Below are positions 7,494 to 15,140 of a stretch of 22,472 bases of DNA, in pieces. Origin of the DNA: JBDRGD01 sp043818095 (GTDB lineage Bacteria > Chloroflexota > Dehalococcoidia > Dehalococcoidales > RBG-16-60-22). The position numbers and the translations under genes are program-made. The notes under the pieces were generated by a model. That model ran no database searches. It saw nothing but the letters and a program-made list of their open reading frames with translations, and had not been told where the DNA came from. Location of the stretch: positions 1-22,472 of the forward strand of contig JBDRGD010000112.1 of NCBI GenBank assembly GCA_043818095.1, written 5' to 3'. Position 1 is the stretch's first letter. Each line of letters begins with the position of its first letter.

Positions 7494-8495
7494 TCAGACG
7501 GAAAGACGGAAAAGCTCCCGGGCGTTTTCCGTGAAGATTTTCTCCTTATCCGCGGCTGGAATCTTCATCCCCTCGATGGACTTTACCGTGTCCCGGATGC
7601 TGGCGGCGCCGTTCTCGGGGTCATAGGGCATGTCCGACCCGAAAAGGACGTGGCCCACGCCGAAGAATTCGACGCCGCAGGTCAGCGCCGGGGTGCTCCC
7701 GTTGAGGGCGGTGTCGCCGTAAAACATGCGGAAATACTCCCGCGGGGGCTTGGTCAGCCCCCGGGCATAGTCGTAGCCGCCCATCTCGCGGCGGACATGG
7801 TAAAACTTGGCGATTCTCTGCTCGAAGTAGGGAACCATCGCGCCGCAGTGGTGGGTAACGAACTTGATGCCCGGGTATTTCTCGAAAACCCCGCTGAAGA
7901 CGAGGCGGGTCATCGCCGCCGTCGATTCGTAGGGCCAGCCGAAAACACCGTAAATATCGAATTTCGAGATGCTTTCCCCGGGATAGTCGGGGGTGGTCAT
8001 CGGGCGGTCCGGGTGGAGCAGGATGGGCAGGTCGTACCGCGCCATCCTTTCATAAACGGGCAGGAATGACGGGTCATCCAGCGGCTTGCCGTTGATGCTG
8101 GTGCAGAGCTGGATGCCCCGGAAGTCCAGGTCTTTGACGATGCGGTCGATTTCGTCCAGGGACGCGCCGATGTCGTTCATCGGCAGGTTGCCCACGGCGG
8201 CGGCAAAGCGGTCCGGGTGTTTCGCCACGAGTTCCGCCAGCTCGTCGTTGCCCATTTTAACCAGCTCGACGGTATCCTTTGGTCCGGCGATTTTCTCGAT
8301 AAAGGGGAAGGTATGGCTGATGACCTGCCGATAGTCTCCGAACGGCTCCATGACGCGGAACCGGCTCTCCATGTCCGTCAGGGCGGGAAAGCGCCCCTGG
8401 TGCTCCCGGATAAGCCGGTATTTATCGTCGCAGCGCTGCGAAACGGCTGCCCTGTACTTGGGGGGCACGATATGGGTCGCCGCATCTATTTTCAT
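7494..8495 (-). CDS. ACMSD-like amidohydrolase (amidohydrolase 2 family), altered first metal motif
   Basis: A 333-residue TIM-barrel protein of the family that holds aminocarboxymuconate-semialdehyde decarboxylase and gamma-resorcylate decarboxylase, which remove CO2 using one metal ion. Visible motifs are LLHPDRP (His161), KFVTHHCGAMVPY (His215/216) and LFGSDMPYDPENG (Asp288, the catalytic or metal aspartate). The usual strand-1 HxH reads AATH (residues 5-8), so the first histidine is an alanine. ATG 8495 has AAAGGTG upstream within the end of the preceding molybdoenzyme gene, whose stop is 10 bases away, so both are on one leftward message. A decarboxylase or hydrolase of a cyclic or aromatic acid is the reasonable reading; the substrate is unknown. 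Confidence 0.85.
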   Translation of the reverse strand: MKIDAATHIVPPKYRAAVSQRCDDKYRLIREHQGRFPALTDMESRFRVMEPFGDYRQVISHTFPFIEKIAGPKDTVELVKMGNDELAELVAKHPDRFAAAVGNLPMNDIGASLDEIDRIVKDLDFRGIQLCTSINGKPLDDPSFLPVYERMARYDLPILLHPDRPMTTPDYPGESISKFDIYGVFGWPYESTAAMTRLVFSGVFEKYPGIKFVTHHCGAMVPYFEQRIAKFYHVRREMGGYDYARGLTKPPREYFRMFYGDTALNGSTPALTCGVEFFGVGHVLFGSDMPYDPENGAASIRDTVKSIEGMKIPAADKEKIFTENARELFRLSV

Positions 8496-8505
8496 CTTCT
8501 CACCT

Positions 8506-10704
8506 TTACGCCGAATCCGCTTTGGCCACCTGGACCAGGTTGGTATTGTAGCAGTAAGCGCCCGCCGGGGAATGGGCGTCCCGGGTCAGGACATTAGCGC
8601 ACCCCCCGCGGTCGACGCCGTTCTCGTCGGGGCGGTACCAGGCCCCCTGGGGCAAATCGACCACGCCGGGCATAATGCGCCCGGTCACCCGGACGGGAAT
8701 AATCATCTCCCCGCGGTCGTTGAATACCCTCACATCATCGCCGTCGCCGATACCGCGCGCCGCCGCGTCCTCCGGGTTCATCGCGAGAGCCTGCCCGGTA
8801 ATCTCCCGGAGCCAGGGCATCGCTTCAAACTGCGAGTGCGCCCGCCGCCGCATGTGCGAGGTGATGAGCTGGAGGGGATATTTCACCGCCAGGGGATCGT
8901 GGCGCCCTTCCCATGCTTCGCGATACTCCGGGATGGGGGGAATATCAGGATTGTCCATGTCCGCAATCCGCCGGGAATAGATTTCAATCTTCCCGGAAGG
9001 GGTGGGGAAGGGATGGTTTGCCGGGTCTTCTATTTGGGGACGGAAAGCCACCCGCTCCGGGAACGGGAGGCGGCAGGCGGCCTCTTCCTTGAACTTATCG
9101 TAGTCGGGGACGCGGCTTTCTTTGACCAGCGCGCGCAGCCAGCCGTCTTCCGTTTTCTCGTGGTAAACGGTGACGCCCAGCCTCTCCGCGAGCCCCTGGC
9201 AGATCTCCAGGGGGGAACGGGACTCGTAAAGCGGGGGGATAACCTGGCGGACGTAGCCGTACCAGGGGATGGCCCCCTGGGCAACGATGTCGTTCCTTTC
9301 CAGGTAGGTGCCCACCGGAAGAAGGATGTCCGCGTAGCGGGCGGTGGCGGTCATCACCTGCTCGGCGACCGCGATGAACTCCATCTGCTGGAACGCCTGC
9401 GCTATCTTGTTGGTATTGGGCTCCTGGTTGATGGGGTTGGTGTGCATGATAAAGAGCATCCTGACATCGGCGGGGTAGCCGCCCGCTTTCCCCTTCAGGA
9501 GGGCGTCCGCAAGAGTGGCGGTATGGATGCGCGCGCTGTTATCGGAACCCATCATGGTCGCGATAGCGCCCCGGCGCGGCGGCGCCGCCGTCTCCACCGG
9601 GTTTTTACCGTGGGGCAGACCCCGTAATCTGAAATCGAACCCCCCGAACTGGGGCCGCTGCACCAGGGACCGGCCCGTCCAGCCCCCGTGCACGCCGATG
9701 TTCCCGGTCATCGCCGCCAGGGTCTTGGTCAGGCGGTGGTACTGCTCCCCGTAAGCGGTGCGTCCGGGGGCAATCCCGCCGATAAGCGCCGCCGGTCTGG
9801 TGGTAGCATACTCGCGGGCAAGGTTTTCAATTGTTGCCGCGGGCACGCCGGTAATATTTTCCGCCCACTGCGGCGTCTTGGGAGTGCCGTCGTTTTTGCC
9901 GAGGATGTAGTCCCGGAACTGCTCAAAGCCGACGGTGTAAGTATCCAGGAATTTCTTATCGTGGAGGTCGTCCCGCACCATTACGTGCGCCATGGCGACG
10001 AGCATCGCCCCGTCCGTGCCGGGGATGATGGGTATCCACCGGTCGGCGAGCACCGCCGTGGAATCGGTATACCGGGGGTCGACGGAAATAATCCTGGTGC
10101 CGGCTTCGTGCGCCCGGACCAGGTACCAGGTGGTGTTGGTCTCGTGGATGGTCACCGCCGGGTCCCAGCCCCACATGATTATCAGGCGTGAATTCAATAA
10201 ATCGTCGAAACTGTTACCCGAGGAAAGCGTGCCGTAAGTGGCCATGGAGGCGAAGAGCCCGCCCTCGAAGGAATGTATGCCCCAGGGAGCGGTCAATCCG
10301 CCGGTCATCGCCAGGAGTTCCATGAGCTGAAACGGAGTGTGGAGGTGGGCATGGTCACCACCGCCGGGGAGGAAAAAGACCGCCGCCGGGCCGTAACTCT
10401 CCCGGACGCGGTCAAGCTCGCGAACAATCGTGTCTAGGGCTTCATCCCAGGAAATCCGCTCGAACTTGCCCTCGCCGCGCTCCCCCGTCCTTTTCATCGG
10501 GTACTGCAGGCGGCCCGGGTCGTAGACCCGCTGGCGGTAGGCACGGCAACGCAGGCAGGCCCGCAACTGCGGCTCCCCGCCGTCATCCGTCTCTATCCGG
10601 GTGATGATCCCGTCCCGCGTGTGCACCTTCAGCAGGCAGGCCCCGCCGCAATGGCTGGCGCAAGCGGTAAGGGTTACCTTTTCCCCGCGCGAATCCTGTT
10701 TCAA
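8506..10704 (-). CDS. DmsA-like molybdopterin oxidoreductase, copy 1 (no Tat signal)
   Basis: A 732-residue bis-MGD enzyme of the DMSO reductase family. Cys15-x3-Cys19-x3-Cys23 plus Cys50 has DmsA spacing for a 4Fe-4S cluster, and LRACLRCRAYRQRVY then YPMKRTGERGEGKFERISWDEA follow as in DmsA. Ser145 (GIHSFEGG) aligns with the DmsA molybdenum-ligand serine. Later blocks are IISVDPRYTDS, IIPGTDGAM, the GKIEIYSRR region and the C-terminal QGAWYRPDENGVDRGG cofactor loop. There is no twin-arginine signal, so unlike DmsA it should stay in the cytoplasm. No Fe-S subunit gene is adjacent, so it may share the one at 20761. The start is a TTG at 10704 with AGGGGA upstream. A reductase, dehydroxylase or transhydroxylase role is possible; the substrate is unknown. 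Confidence 0.92.
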   Translation of the reverse strand: MKQDSRGEKVTLTACASHCGGACLLKVHTRDGIITRIETDDGGEPQLRACLRCRAYRQRVYDPGRLQYPMKRTGERGEGKFERISWDEALDTIVRELDRVRESYGPAAVFFLPGGGDHAHLHTPFQLMELLAMTGGLTAPWGIHSFEGGLFASMATYGTLSSGNSFDDLLNSRLIIMWGWDPAVTIHETNTTWYLVRAHEAGTRIISVDPRYTDSTAVLADRWIPIIPGTDGAMLVAMAHVMVRDDLHDKKFLDTYTVGFEQFRDYILGKNDGTPKTPQWAENITGVPAATIENLAREYATTRPAALIGGIAPGRTAYGEQYHRLTKTLAAMTGNIGVHGGWTGRSLVQRPQFGGFDFRLRGLPHGKNPVETAAPPRRGAIATMMGSDNSARIHTATLADALLKGKAGGYPADVRMLFIMHTNPINQEPNTNKIAQAFQQMEFIAVAEQVMTATARYADILLPVGTYLERNDIVAQGAIPWYGYVRQVIPPLYESRSPLEICQGLAERLGVTVYHEKTEDGWLRALVKESRVPDYDKFKEEAACRLPFPERVAFRPQIEDPANHPFPTPSGKIEIYSRRIADMDNPDIPPIPEYREAWEGRHDPLAVKYPLQLITSHMRRRAHSQFEAMPWLREITGQALAMNPEDAAARGIGDGDDVRVFNDRGEMIIPVRVTGRIMPGVVDLPQGAWYRPDENGVDRGGCANVLTRDAHSPAGAYCYNTNLVQVAKADSA

Positions 10705-10756
10705 TTCAAGCGTCCCCTGTCTCCCGGGAGCATAGCGCCCCGGCTGTGTGGATGAG

Positions 10757-10784
10757 CTTCCGATTCCCGGTTATTGATTGGAAG
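10757..10784. promoter_or_regulatory. Imperfect inverted repeat, possible operator
   Basis: CTTCCGAT (10757-10764) and ATTGGAAG (10777-10784) are complementary at seven of eight positions with a 12-base gap. The repeat lies about 24 bases upstream of the -35 of the rightward promoter and between two divergent genes, a common place for an activator or repressor dimer. No regulator gene is present in the window. One such repeat could arise by chance. Confidence 0.3.
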
Positions 10785-10807
10785 ATTGACAATGGGGGAA
10801 AAGTGAT

Positions 10808-10836
10808 TTGAATAAGGTCAAAATATTTCGTATAAT
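10808..10836 (+). promoter_or_regulatory. Predicted sigma70-type promoter for the TRAP/catabolic operon
   Basis: TTGAAT at 10808-10813 and a perfect TATAAT at 10831-10836 are spaced by exactly 17 bases. Transcription would start near 10843, about 170 bases before the dctP ATG. Its -35 is identical to that of the promoter at 5353. It is the only clear promoter for the eight-gene rightward set. A TTGACA at 10786-10791 has no good -10 partner. Confidence 0.65.
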
Positions 10837-10842
10837 TCTAGC

Positions 10843-11011
10843 ATATCGCTCCATACCTGGCAACCAGACTACTTGAACCTGACCGGCTGTGCAGACAGTC
10901 TTTGGGCTTGGGAAACGAACTAATATCTCCACGTTTGAGATTACTCAGGGGGGTGATAAATGAGTTAGTCTGACGGGGAAACGAACACAGTATTAGTAAG
11001 GAGATTGGAAA
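10843..11011 (+). promoter_or_regulatory. Long 5' leader with direct repeats and small stems
   Basis: The leader holds GGGAAACGAAC twice (10910-10920 and 10976-10986). Possible stems are AGACT/AGTCT (10866-10870 with 10897-10901), ATCTC/GAGAT enclosing CACGTTT just after the first repeat, and ACTCA/TGAGT between the repeats. A tiny ATG-AGT-TAG frame behind a G6 run lies near 10960. The dctP ribosome binding site AAGGAG follows at the end. The structure could be regulatory, but it matches no riboswitch I know. Confidence 0.35.
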
Positions 11012-12181
11012 ATGTCAAAGATGAAAAGGGTAATAATCAAGGCTAACGTGGTGCTGGTGGTGCTGCTGGTGACCCTGGTCCTGGCCGTAGCCTGCGCCCA
11101 ACCGGCCCCCGCCCCTGCGCCCGCGCCGATGCCAGCCCCGGCTCCGGCTAGACCAACCCCGGCTCCCACTCCCGCTCCTGCTCCGGCACCGGCCCCCAGG
11201 CCGGCCCCGGCACCCGCCCCGGCTCCGGCCCCGGCGATGAAGCCGATTGAGCTGGGCTTTTCCATGTCCATCGCGGAAATCAGTGACCGCTGGGGCAAGG
11301 TCCTGAAGCCCTGGGCGCAACAGATTGAAAAAGATACCGGCGGCAAGGTCAAGATTGTACCTTACTTCGCCGGTTCTCTGGCGAGAGAAACGGAAAACTA
11401 CCAGGGTGTCGCCGACGGCCTCATCGACATGATGTATGCGACCAACGTCAGCGAGTGGGGACGCTTCCCCATGACGGAGATAATGCTGGTCTCGCCGCCC
11501 AACGGCACCTTCTACTATCGGCCTTCGCGCGTCCTCTGGGACCTCTACAGCACGTTCCCCGAGTTCCAGCAAGAATATAAAGAGGTCAAGCTGCTCTCCT
11601 TCAACGCGCTGCCGCTGAACACCATCGCCTCCGTGACGCCGATTAGGACGATAGCGGACATCAAGGGCAAGAAAATCATCACCGGCGCCAGCAAACAGCT
11701 CACGGCACTGGGCGCGGCCCCGTTTTTCCAGCTCTGGGGCGATGCCTATAACAGCCTGGAGAAAGGCGTGGGTGAAGGCATCGTCTGCACTAACGTCGAC
11801 CTCGTCGGCTTCAGATTCGTGGAAGTGGTCAAATATAAACTAACCAATTCCCCGATAATGGCTTATCCGGCAAGCCTGGCCATGAACCTCAAGGTCTGGA
11901 ACAGCCTGCCGCCGGACGTCCAGAAGGTCTTTGACAGCTACGGCGGCGGCTATTTTGCCGATATGGTGGACGAGGTGCTGGCCGATGTGGAGAAGACCAA
12001 CCAGCGGATGGCGGAACAGGCGGGGATACAATTCATAACCCTTTCTTCGGACGAGGCCACGAAATGGGCGCAGGCCATCGCTCCTACGCGCGCCGTGTCG
12101 GCCAAGGCTATCGACGGCAGGGCACTACCGGGCACGACGCTCCTGACGGAGATGGACAAGTCCATCATAAAGTATAAGTAA
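11012..12181 (+). CDS. TRAP transporter solute-binding lipoprotein, DctP family
   Basis: The extracytoplasmic receptor of a TRAP uptake system, which hands an organic acid or similar ligand to the DctQM permease. The N-terminus is a lipoprotein signal: basic start, hydrophobic stretch 11-27 and lipobox LAVAC with Cys28. Residues 30-75 are almost only Pro and Ala, a long flexible tether. The binding domain begins near residue 78 with IELGFSMS and contains VPYFAGSLA, DGLIDMMYAT and DIKGKKIITGASKQLTALGA. In well-studied members the last block reads IRV, and that Arg clamps the ligand carboxylate; here the position is Ile223. AAGGAG precedes ATG 11012. It is the first gene after the promoter at 10808. 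DctP rather than TAXI type is judged from these blocks and from the fused QM gene downstream. Confidence 0.9.
   Translation: MSKMKRVIIKANVVLVVLLVTLVLAVACAQPAPAPAPAPMPAPAPARPTPAPTPAPAPAPAPRPAPAPAPAPAPAMKPIELGFSMSIAEISDRWGKVLKPWAQQIEKDTGGKVKIVPYFAGSLARETENYQGVADGLIDMMYATNVSEWGRFPMTEIMLVSPPNGTFYYRPSRVLWDLYSTFPEFQQEYKEVKLLSFNALPLNTIASVTPIRTIADIKGKKIITGASKQLTALGAAPFFQLWGDAYNSLEKGVGEGIVCTNVDLVGFRFVEVVKYKLTNSPIMAYPASLAMNLKVWNSLPPDVQKVFDSYGGGYFADMVDEVLADVEKTNQRMAEQAGIQFITLSSDEATKWAQAIAPTRAVSAKAIDGRALPGTTLLTEMDKSIIKYK
11098..11236 (+). repeat. Low-complexity Pro-Ala codon repeat inside dctP
   Basis: Degenerate repeats of CCGGCx/GCCCCx units encode the 46-residue Pro-Ala tether after the lipobox. The repeat is in frame throughout and varies at third positions, so selection appears to act on the protein and not on the DNA. 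Such tracts are prone to length change and to assembly error. Confidence 0.85.
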
Positions 12182-12210
12182 GCCCCCCCCCTTTCTTCGG
12201 AGGTGTTGTT

Positions 12211-14136
12211 ATCGATACTCGGACGGGTGAACAACCTGTCAGGTGGTTAGCGAGGGTCGCCTCCCTCTTTGAGAGAAGTGACCCTCCTCTCCGCAGAATC
12301 AACGTCGTTTCTGCCGGGTTCCTGTTTATCATTATCTGCTTCACCGTCATCAGCGTCATCATGCGCTACTTCTTCAACCGCCCCGTCCCCGGCGATAATG
12401 AAATCACGGAGTTGCTCATCGTTGTCGCCGTTTTCTTCGGCGCGGTGGCGGTGGCGCAGATAAACAAGCGCCACGTCATGATTGAAATCGGGCTGGAGGC
12501 GCTCCGGGACCGGGGCCGGGTGGTCATGAACAGCGTGGTTACTTTCTTCGGTATCGGTCTCTTCCTGATACTCATCTGGAGGACGGCGATTACCGCCTCG
12601 CTGTACATGGAGCAAGGCAACTCCACGCGGATGCTGGCCATCCCCCTCTCCCCCTTCGCCTGGATAATCCCCCTCGGCTGTTTCCTGGTGCTGGTCGTCC
12701 TCCTGCGTGACCTTTCTGCCTACCTGAACGAAGGGACGAAGCTGCGATTGAACAAAGGACACTGGCTGCTGATTTTCGGCCTGCCGGTGCTCCTGCTGGC
12801 GCTGATTGTCCTCTTTTTACAGGGCGGCTGGGAGATAAACTCCCTGTTGCTGGGCGTCGTCGGGCTGCTCTTCTGCGTGCTGCTCTTTTTCACCGGAATG
12901 CCGGTAACCTTCGCCATGTTCGTGACCGGTTTCCTGGGCATGTCCTATCTCCGCGGGATTGATTCCGCGCTCAGCTTCCTGGGAGGGTCCCTCTGGCAGA
13001 ACACGGCGAATTACGCGTTCGCCGTGGTGCCCCTTTTCGTCACCATGGGCTATTTCGTCTTTTACTCCGATATCAGCCGGGACCTCTACAACACGGCCTA
13101 CCGGTGGCTGGGGCGCATGAGCGGGGGGCTTTCCGTGGCGACGATTACCGCCTGCACCGGTTATGCCGCGGTAGTGGGTGATGTCTTTACCGGGACGATT
13201 ACCATGGGCGCGGTGGCGCTGCCGGAGATGAAGCGGTATAAATACGATAACCGTCTCTCCACAGGGAGCATCTGCGCGGGGAGCACGCTCGGCTCCCTGA
13301 TACCGCCCAGCGTTCCCTTCGTGATTTACGCCATCATCACCCAGCAGTCCGTCGCGGATATGTTCATGGCGGGGGTCTTCCCGGGACTGCTCATGGGACT
13401 TTCCTGGGTCCTGTACATCTACATCCGCTGCCGCATGAACCCCACCATGGGACCGCCGGGGCCGTCAACGAGCTTCCGTGAGAAGATGGTCTCCCTGCGC
13501 GCCACCTGGTCCGTGGGGGTCCTTTTCATCATGGTCCTGGGCGGCATCTACCTCGGCGTGTTTACGCCCACCGAGGCCGGGGGCATCGGGGCCGCCGGCG
13601 CGCTGATTATCGGCGTGGCGCTGAGGCGTTATTCCTGGAAATCCTTCGGAAAAGCTCTGGCAGAATCCAGCGAGCTGGTAGCCATGATTTTCCTGATGCT
13701 GGCCGGCGCGGCGATACTGAGCACTTTCTTCGTACTGAGCAAGTTCCCCCTCTCCCTGGCGAACTACCTCGCCGGGCTGACGGTTTCCCCGATACTGATT
13801 ATTATCGCTATCTCGCTGGTCCTGCTGATACTGGGCTGCCTCGTCAGCAGTATGGCGCTGCTGCTGGTGGTGGTGCCTATCCTCTTCCCGGTAATCACCC
13901 ATCTGGGATTCGACCCGATATGGTTCGGCGTTCTCGTGGTGATGCTCTTCAATATCGGTGCGCTGACGCCGCCCTTCGCCATCAACGTTTTCGCCCTGCG
14001 CGGGGTGGCCCGCGATATCCCCATCGGGACGATGTACCGCGGCGTGTTGCCCTTCGTCCTGGTGGCGCTGGTCAGCGTGGCGCTGGTCATGGTCTTCCCC
14101 GGGATTGCCACCTGGCTGCCGGGCATGATGAAATAA
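12211..14136 (+). CDS. TRAP transporter fused permease DctQM
   Basis: Membrane part of the TRAP system: the small DctQ domain (about residues 1-200, four helices) is fused to the large DctM domain (about 230-641), which uses an ion gradient to import the ligand. DctM signatures are GSTLGSLIPPSVPFVIY, FTPTEAGGIGAAGA and GALTPPFAINVFAL. The first usual start, ATG 12361, would delete DctQ helix 1, because the frame upstream reads INVVSAGFLFIIICFTVISVI, a typical Q helix. No ATG, GTG or TTG lies in frame between the dctP stop and 12361. ATC at 12211 sits seven bases after GGAGG (12199-12203), giving MDTRTGEQPVRWLARV and 641 residues. I therefore propose an AUC start; a nearby sequence error is the alternative. 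Confidence 0.88.
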   Translation: MDTRTGEQPVRWLARVASLFERSDPPLRRINVVSAGFLFIIICFTVISVIMRYFFNRPVPGDNEITELLIVVAVFFGAVAVAQINKRHVMIEIGLEALRDRGRVVMNSVVTFFGIGLFLILIWRTAITASLYMEQGNSTRMLAIPLSPFAWIIPLGCFLVLVVLLRDLSAYLNEGTKLRLNKGHWLLIFGLPVLLLALIVLFLQGGWEINSLLLGVVGLLFCVLLFFTGMPVTFAMFVTGFLGMSYLRGIDSALSFLGGSLWQNTANYAFAVVPLFVTMGYFVFYSDISRDLYNTAYRWLGRMSGGLSVATITACTGYAAVVGDVFTGTITMGAVALPEMKRYKYDNRLSTGSICAGSTLGSLIPPSVPFVIYAIITQQSVADMFMAGVFPGLLMGLSWVLYIYIRCRMNPTMGPPGPSTSFREKMVSLRATWSVGVLFIMVLGGIYLGVFTPTEAGGIGAAGALIIGVALRRYSWKSFGKALAESSELVAMIFLMLAGAAILSTFFVLSKFPLSLANYLAGLTVSPILIIIAISLVLLILGCLVSSMALLLVVVPILFPVITHLGFDPIWFGVLVVMLFNIGALTPPFAINVFALRGVARDIPIGTMYRGVLPFVLVALVSVALVMVFPGIATWLPGMMK

Positions 14137-14155
14137 AGCCGACAAGGAGGCGGAG

Positions 14156-15085
14156 ATGATTATTGATGCTCACGCCCACGTCTTCGACGAGCCGTGGCTC
14201 CCCGGCTGGTTCTGGAAAATGCTGAACAACATCATGGGCATGGTCAGCGGTCTCGGCGCGGAGAAAATCGCAGAGCTCCGGAAGCAGTCCTGCGACCCCT
14301 CGGGTGATATCATGGTCAAAAGCATGGCGAAAGCGGGGGTGGACAAGGCGATTGTCTGCGTGGTGGACATCGGCCTGCTGGACCCCCGGGAAGATAACGG
14401 CATGCCCATCGAGGAGATTAACCGCCGGTCATACGAGATGGTGAAAAGGCACCCCGGCAAGCTCTATCTCAGCGCCGGGGTCGACCCGCGCCGGAAGAAC
14501 GCCCGGGAAATCGCCGAGGCGGCGGCGAAGGAATGGGGCGCCGTCTCCCTGAAGCTCCAGCCCACGGCGGGCTGGTTTCCCAATGATAAGATCGCTGCTT
14601 ACCCCCTCTATGAAAAGTGCGCGGAGCTGGGACTGCCGCTGGACTTTCACACCGGGCCCCAGTTCCACCCCTTCAAGAGCGTCTGCGGCCACCCCCGCTA
14701 CATCGAGGACGTTGCCGCGGACTTCCCGGAGCTGACCATCCAGTGCACCCACTCCGGGGACGTCCTCTTCCACGAGATGGTGGCCGTCGCCAAGGCGCAC
14801 CACAACGTCATTCTTGATTTTGCTTCGTGGCAGCGCTGGCTGGGCGGCTCCCGGCACACTGCGCTGGAGATGTACCGGGCGCTGCGCTTCATGATGGACA
14901 TGGTCGGACCGCGGATGATGTTCGCGTCTGACTGGGACGGCTTTATCGTGGATGACGAATACGGGCAATGGGTGGATGCCTGCCGCCGGATGCCGGGCTG
15001 GGTGAAAGAAGGGGGCGTGGAGTTTACCCCGGAGGAAATGGACGGCTTTTTCAGCGGTAACGCCCGGCGCCTGCTGAAACTCTAG
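14156..15085 (+). CDS. Metal-dependent amidohydrolase (amidohydrolase 2 family)
   Basis: A 309-residue TIM-barrel amidohydrolase related to ACMSD and gamma-resorcylate decarboxylases. The metal site is complete: DAHAHVF (His6, His8), LDFHTGPQ (His165), QCTHSGD (His199) and FASDWDG (Asp259). It is a distant relative of the amidohydrolase at 7494, which has lost the first histidine, so the two are not simple duplicates. ATG 14156 is preceded by AAGGAGG and lies 19 bases after the permease stop, so it is co-transcribed with the transporter. Being the first enzyme gene after the importer, it may act early on the imported compound, by decarboxylation or ring/amide hydrolysis. The exact reaction is not predictable. 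Confidence 0.88.
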   Translation: MIIDAHAHVFDEPWLPGWFWKMLNNIMGMVSGLGAEKIAELRKQSCDPSGDIMVKSMAKAGVDKAIVCVVDIGLLDPREDNGMPIEEINRRSYEMVKRHPGKLYLSAGVDPRRKNAREIAEAAAKEWGAVSLKLQPTAGWFPNDKIAAYPLYEKCAELGLPLDFHTGPQFHPFKSVCGHPRYIEDVAADFPELTIQCTHSGDVLFHEMVAVAKAHHNVILDFASWQRWLGGSRHTALEMYRALRFMMDMVGPRMMFASDWDGFIVDDEYGQWVDACRRMPGWVKEGGVEFTPEEMDGFFSGNARRLLKL

Positions 15086-15140
15086 ACGGGACGGTTTCCC
15101 GAAACAATCACCCTGCGGGAAGGTGAGAAAGGACGAGAAG

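Larger units (their letters stand above)
10705..11011. other. Divergent intergenic control region, 307 bases
   Basis: This is the only gene-free stretch over 300 bases. It separates the leftward molybdoenzyme gene from the rightward TRAP operon. It is AT-richer than its surroundings and holds an imperfect inverted repeat (10757-10784), a strong rightward promoter (10808-10836) and a leader of about 170 bases with short stems and an 11-base direct repeat. I found no convincing promoter for the leftward gene. No known riboswitch class was recognised. Confidence 0.7.

Noticed and set aside
8350..9627. A 425-codon plus-strand open frame opposite molybdoenzyme copy 1
   Set aside because: It mirrors a frame with complete DmsA-type motifs and has none of its own.
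10786..10791. Perfect TTGACA as the main -35 of the TRAP operon
   Set aside because: No -10-like hexamer at 16-18 bases; the TTGAAT/TATAAT pair just downstream is better.
11098..11236. Tandem repeat considered as a CRISPR or DNA-level repeat array
   Set aside because: Units are 6 bases or less, in frame and degenerate at third positions; it encodes a Pro-Ala linker.
12203..12246. TTG or GTG start for the TRAP permease directly after GGAGG
   Set aside because: That frame hits TAG within about 14 codons and would need a one-base deletion to join DctQ; kept only as an alternative.
15086..15122. GTTTC-CC-GAAAC palindrome between the amidohydrolase and the flavoenzyme
   Set aside because: Loop too small for a hairpin and no T-run; probably chance.
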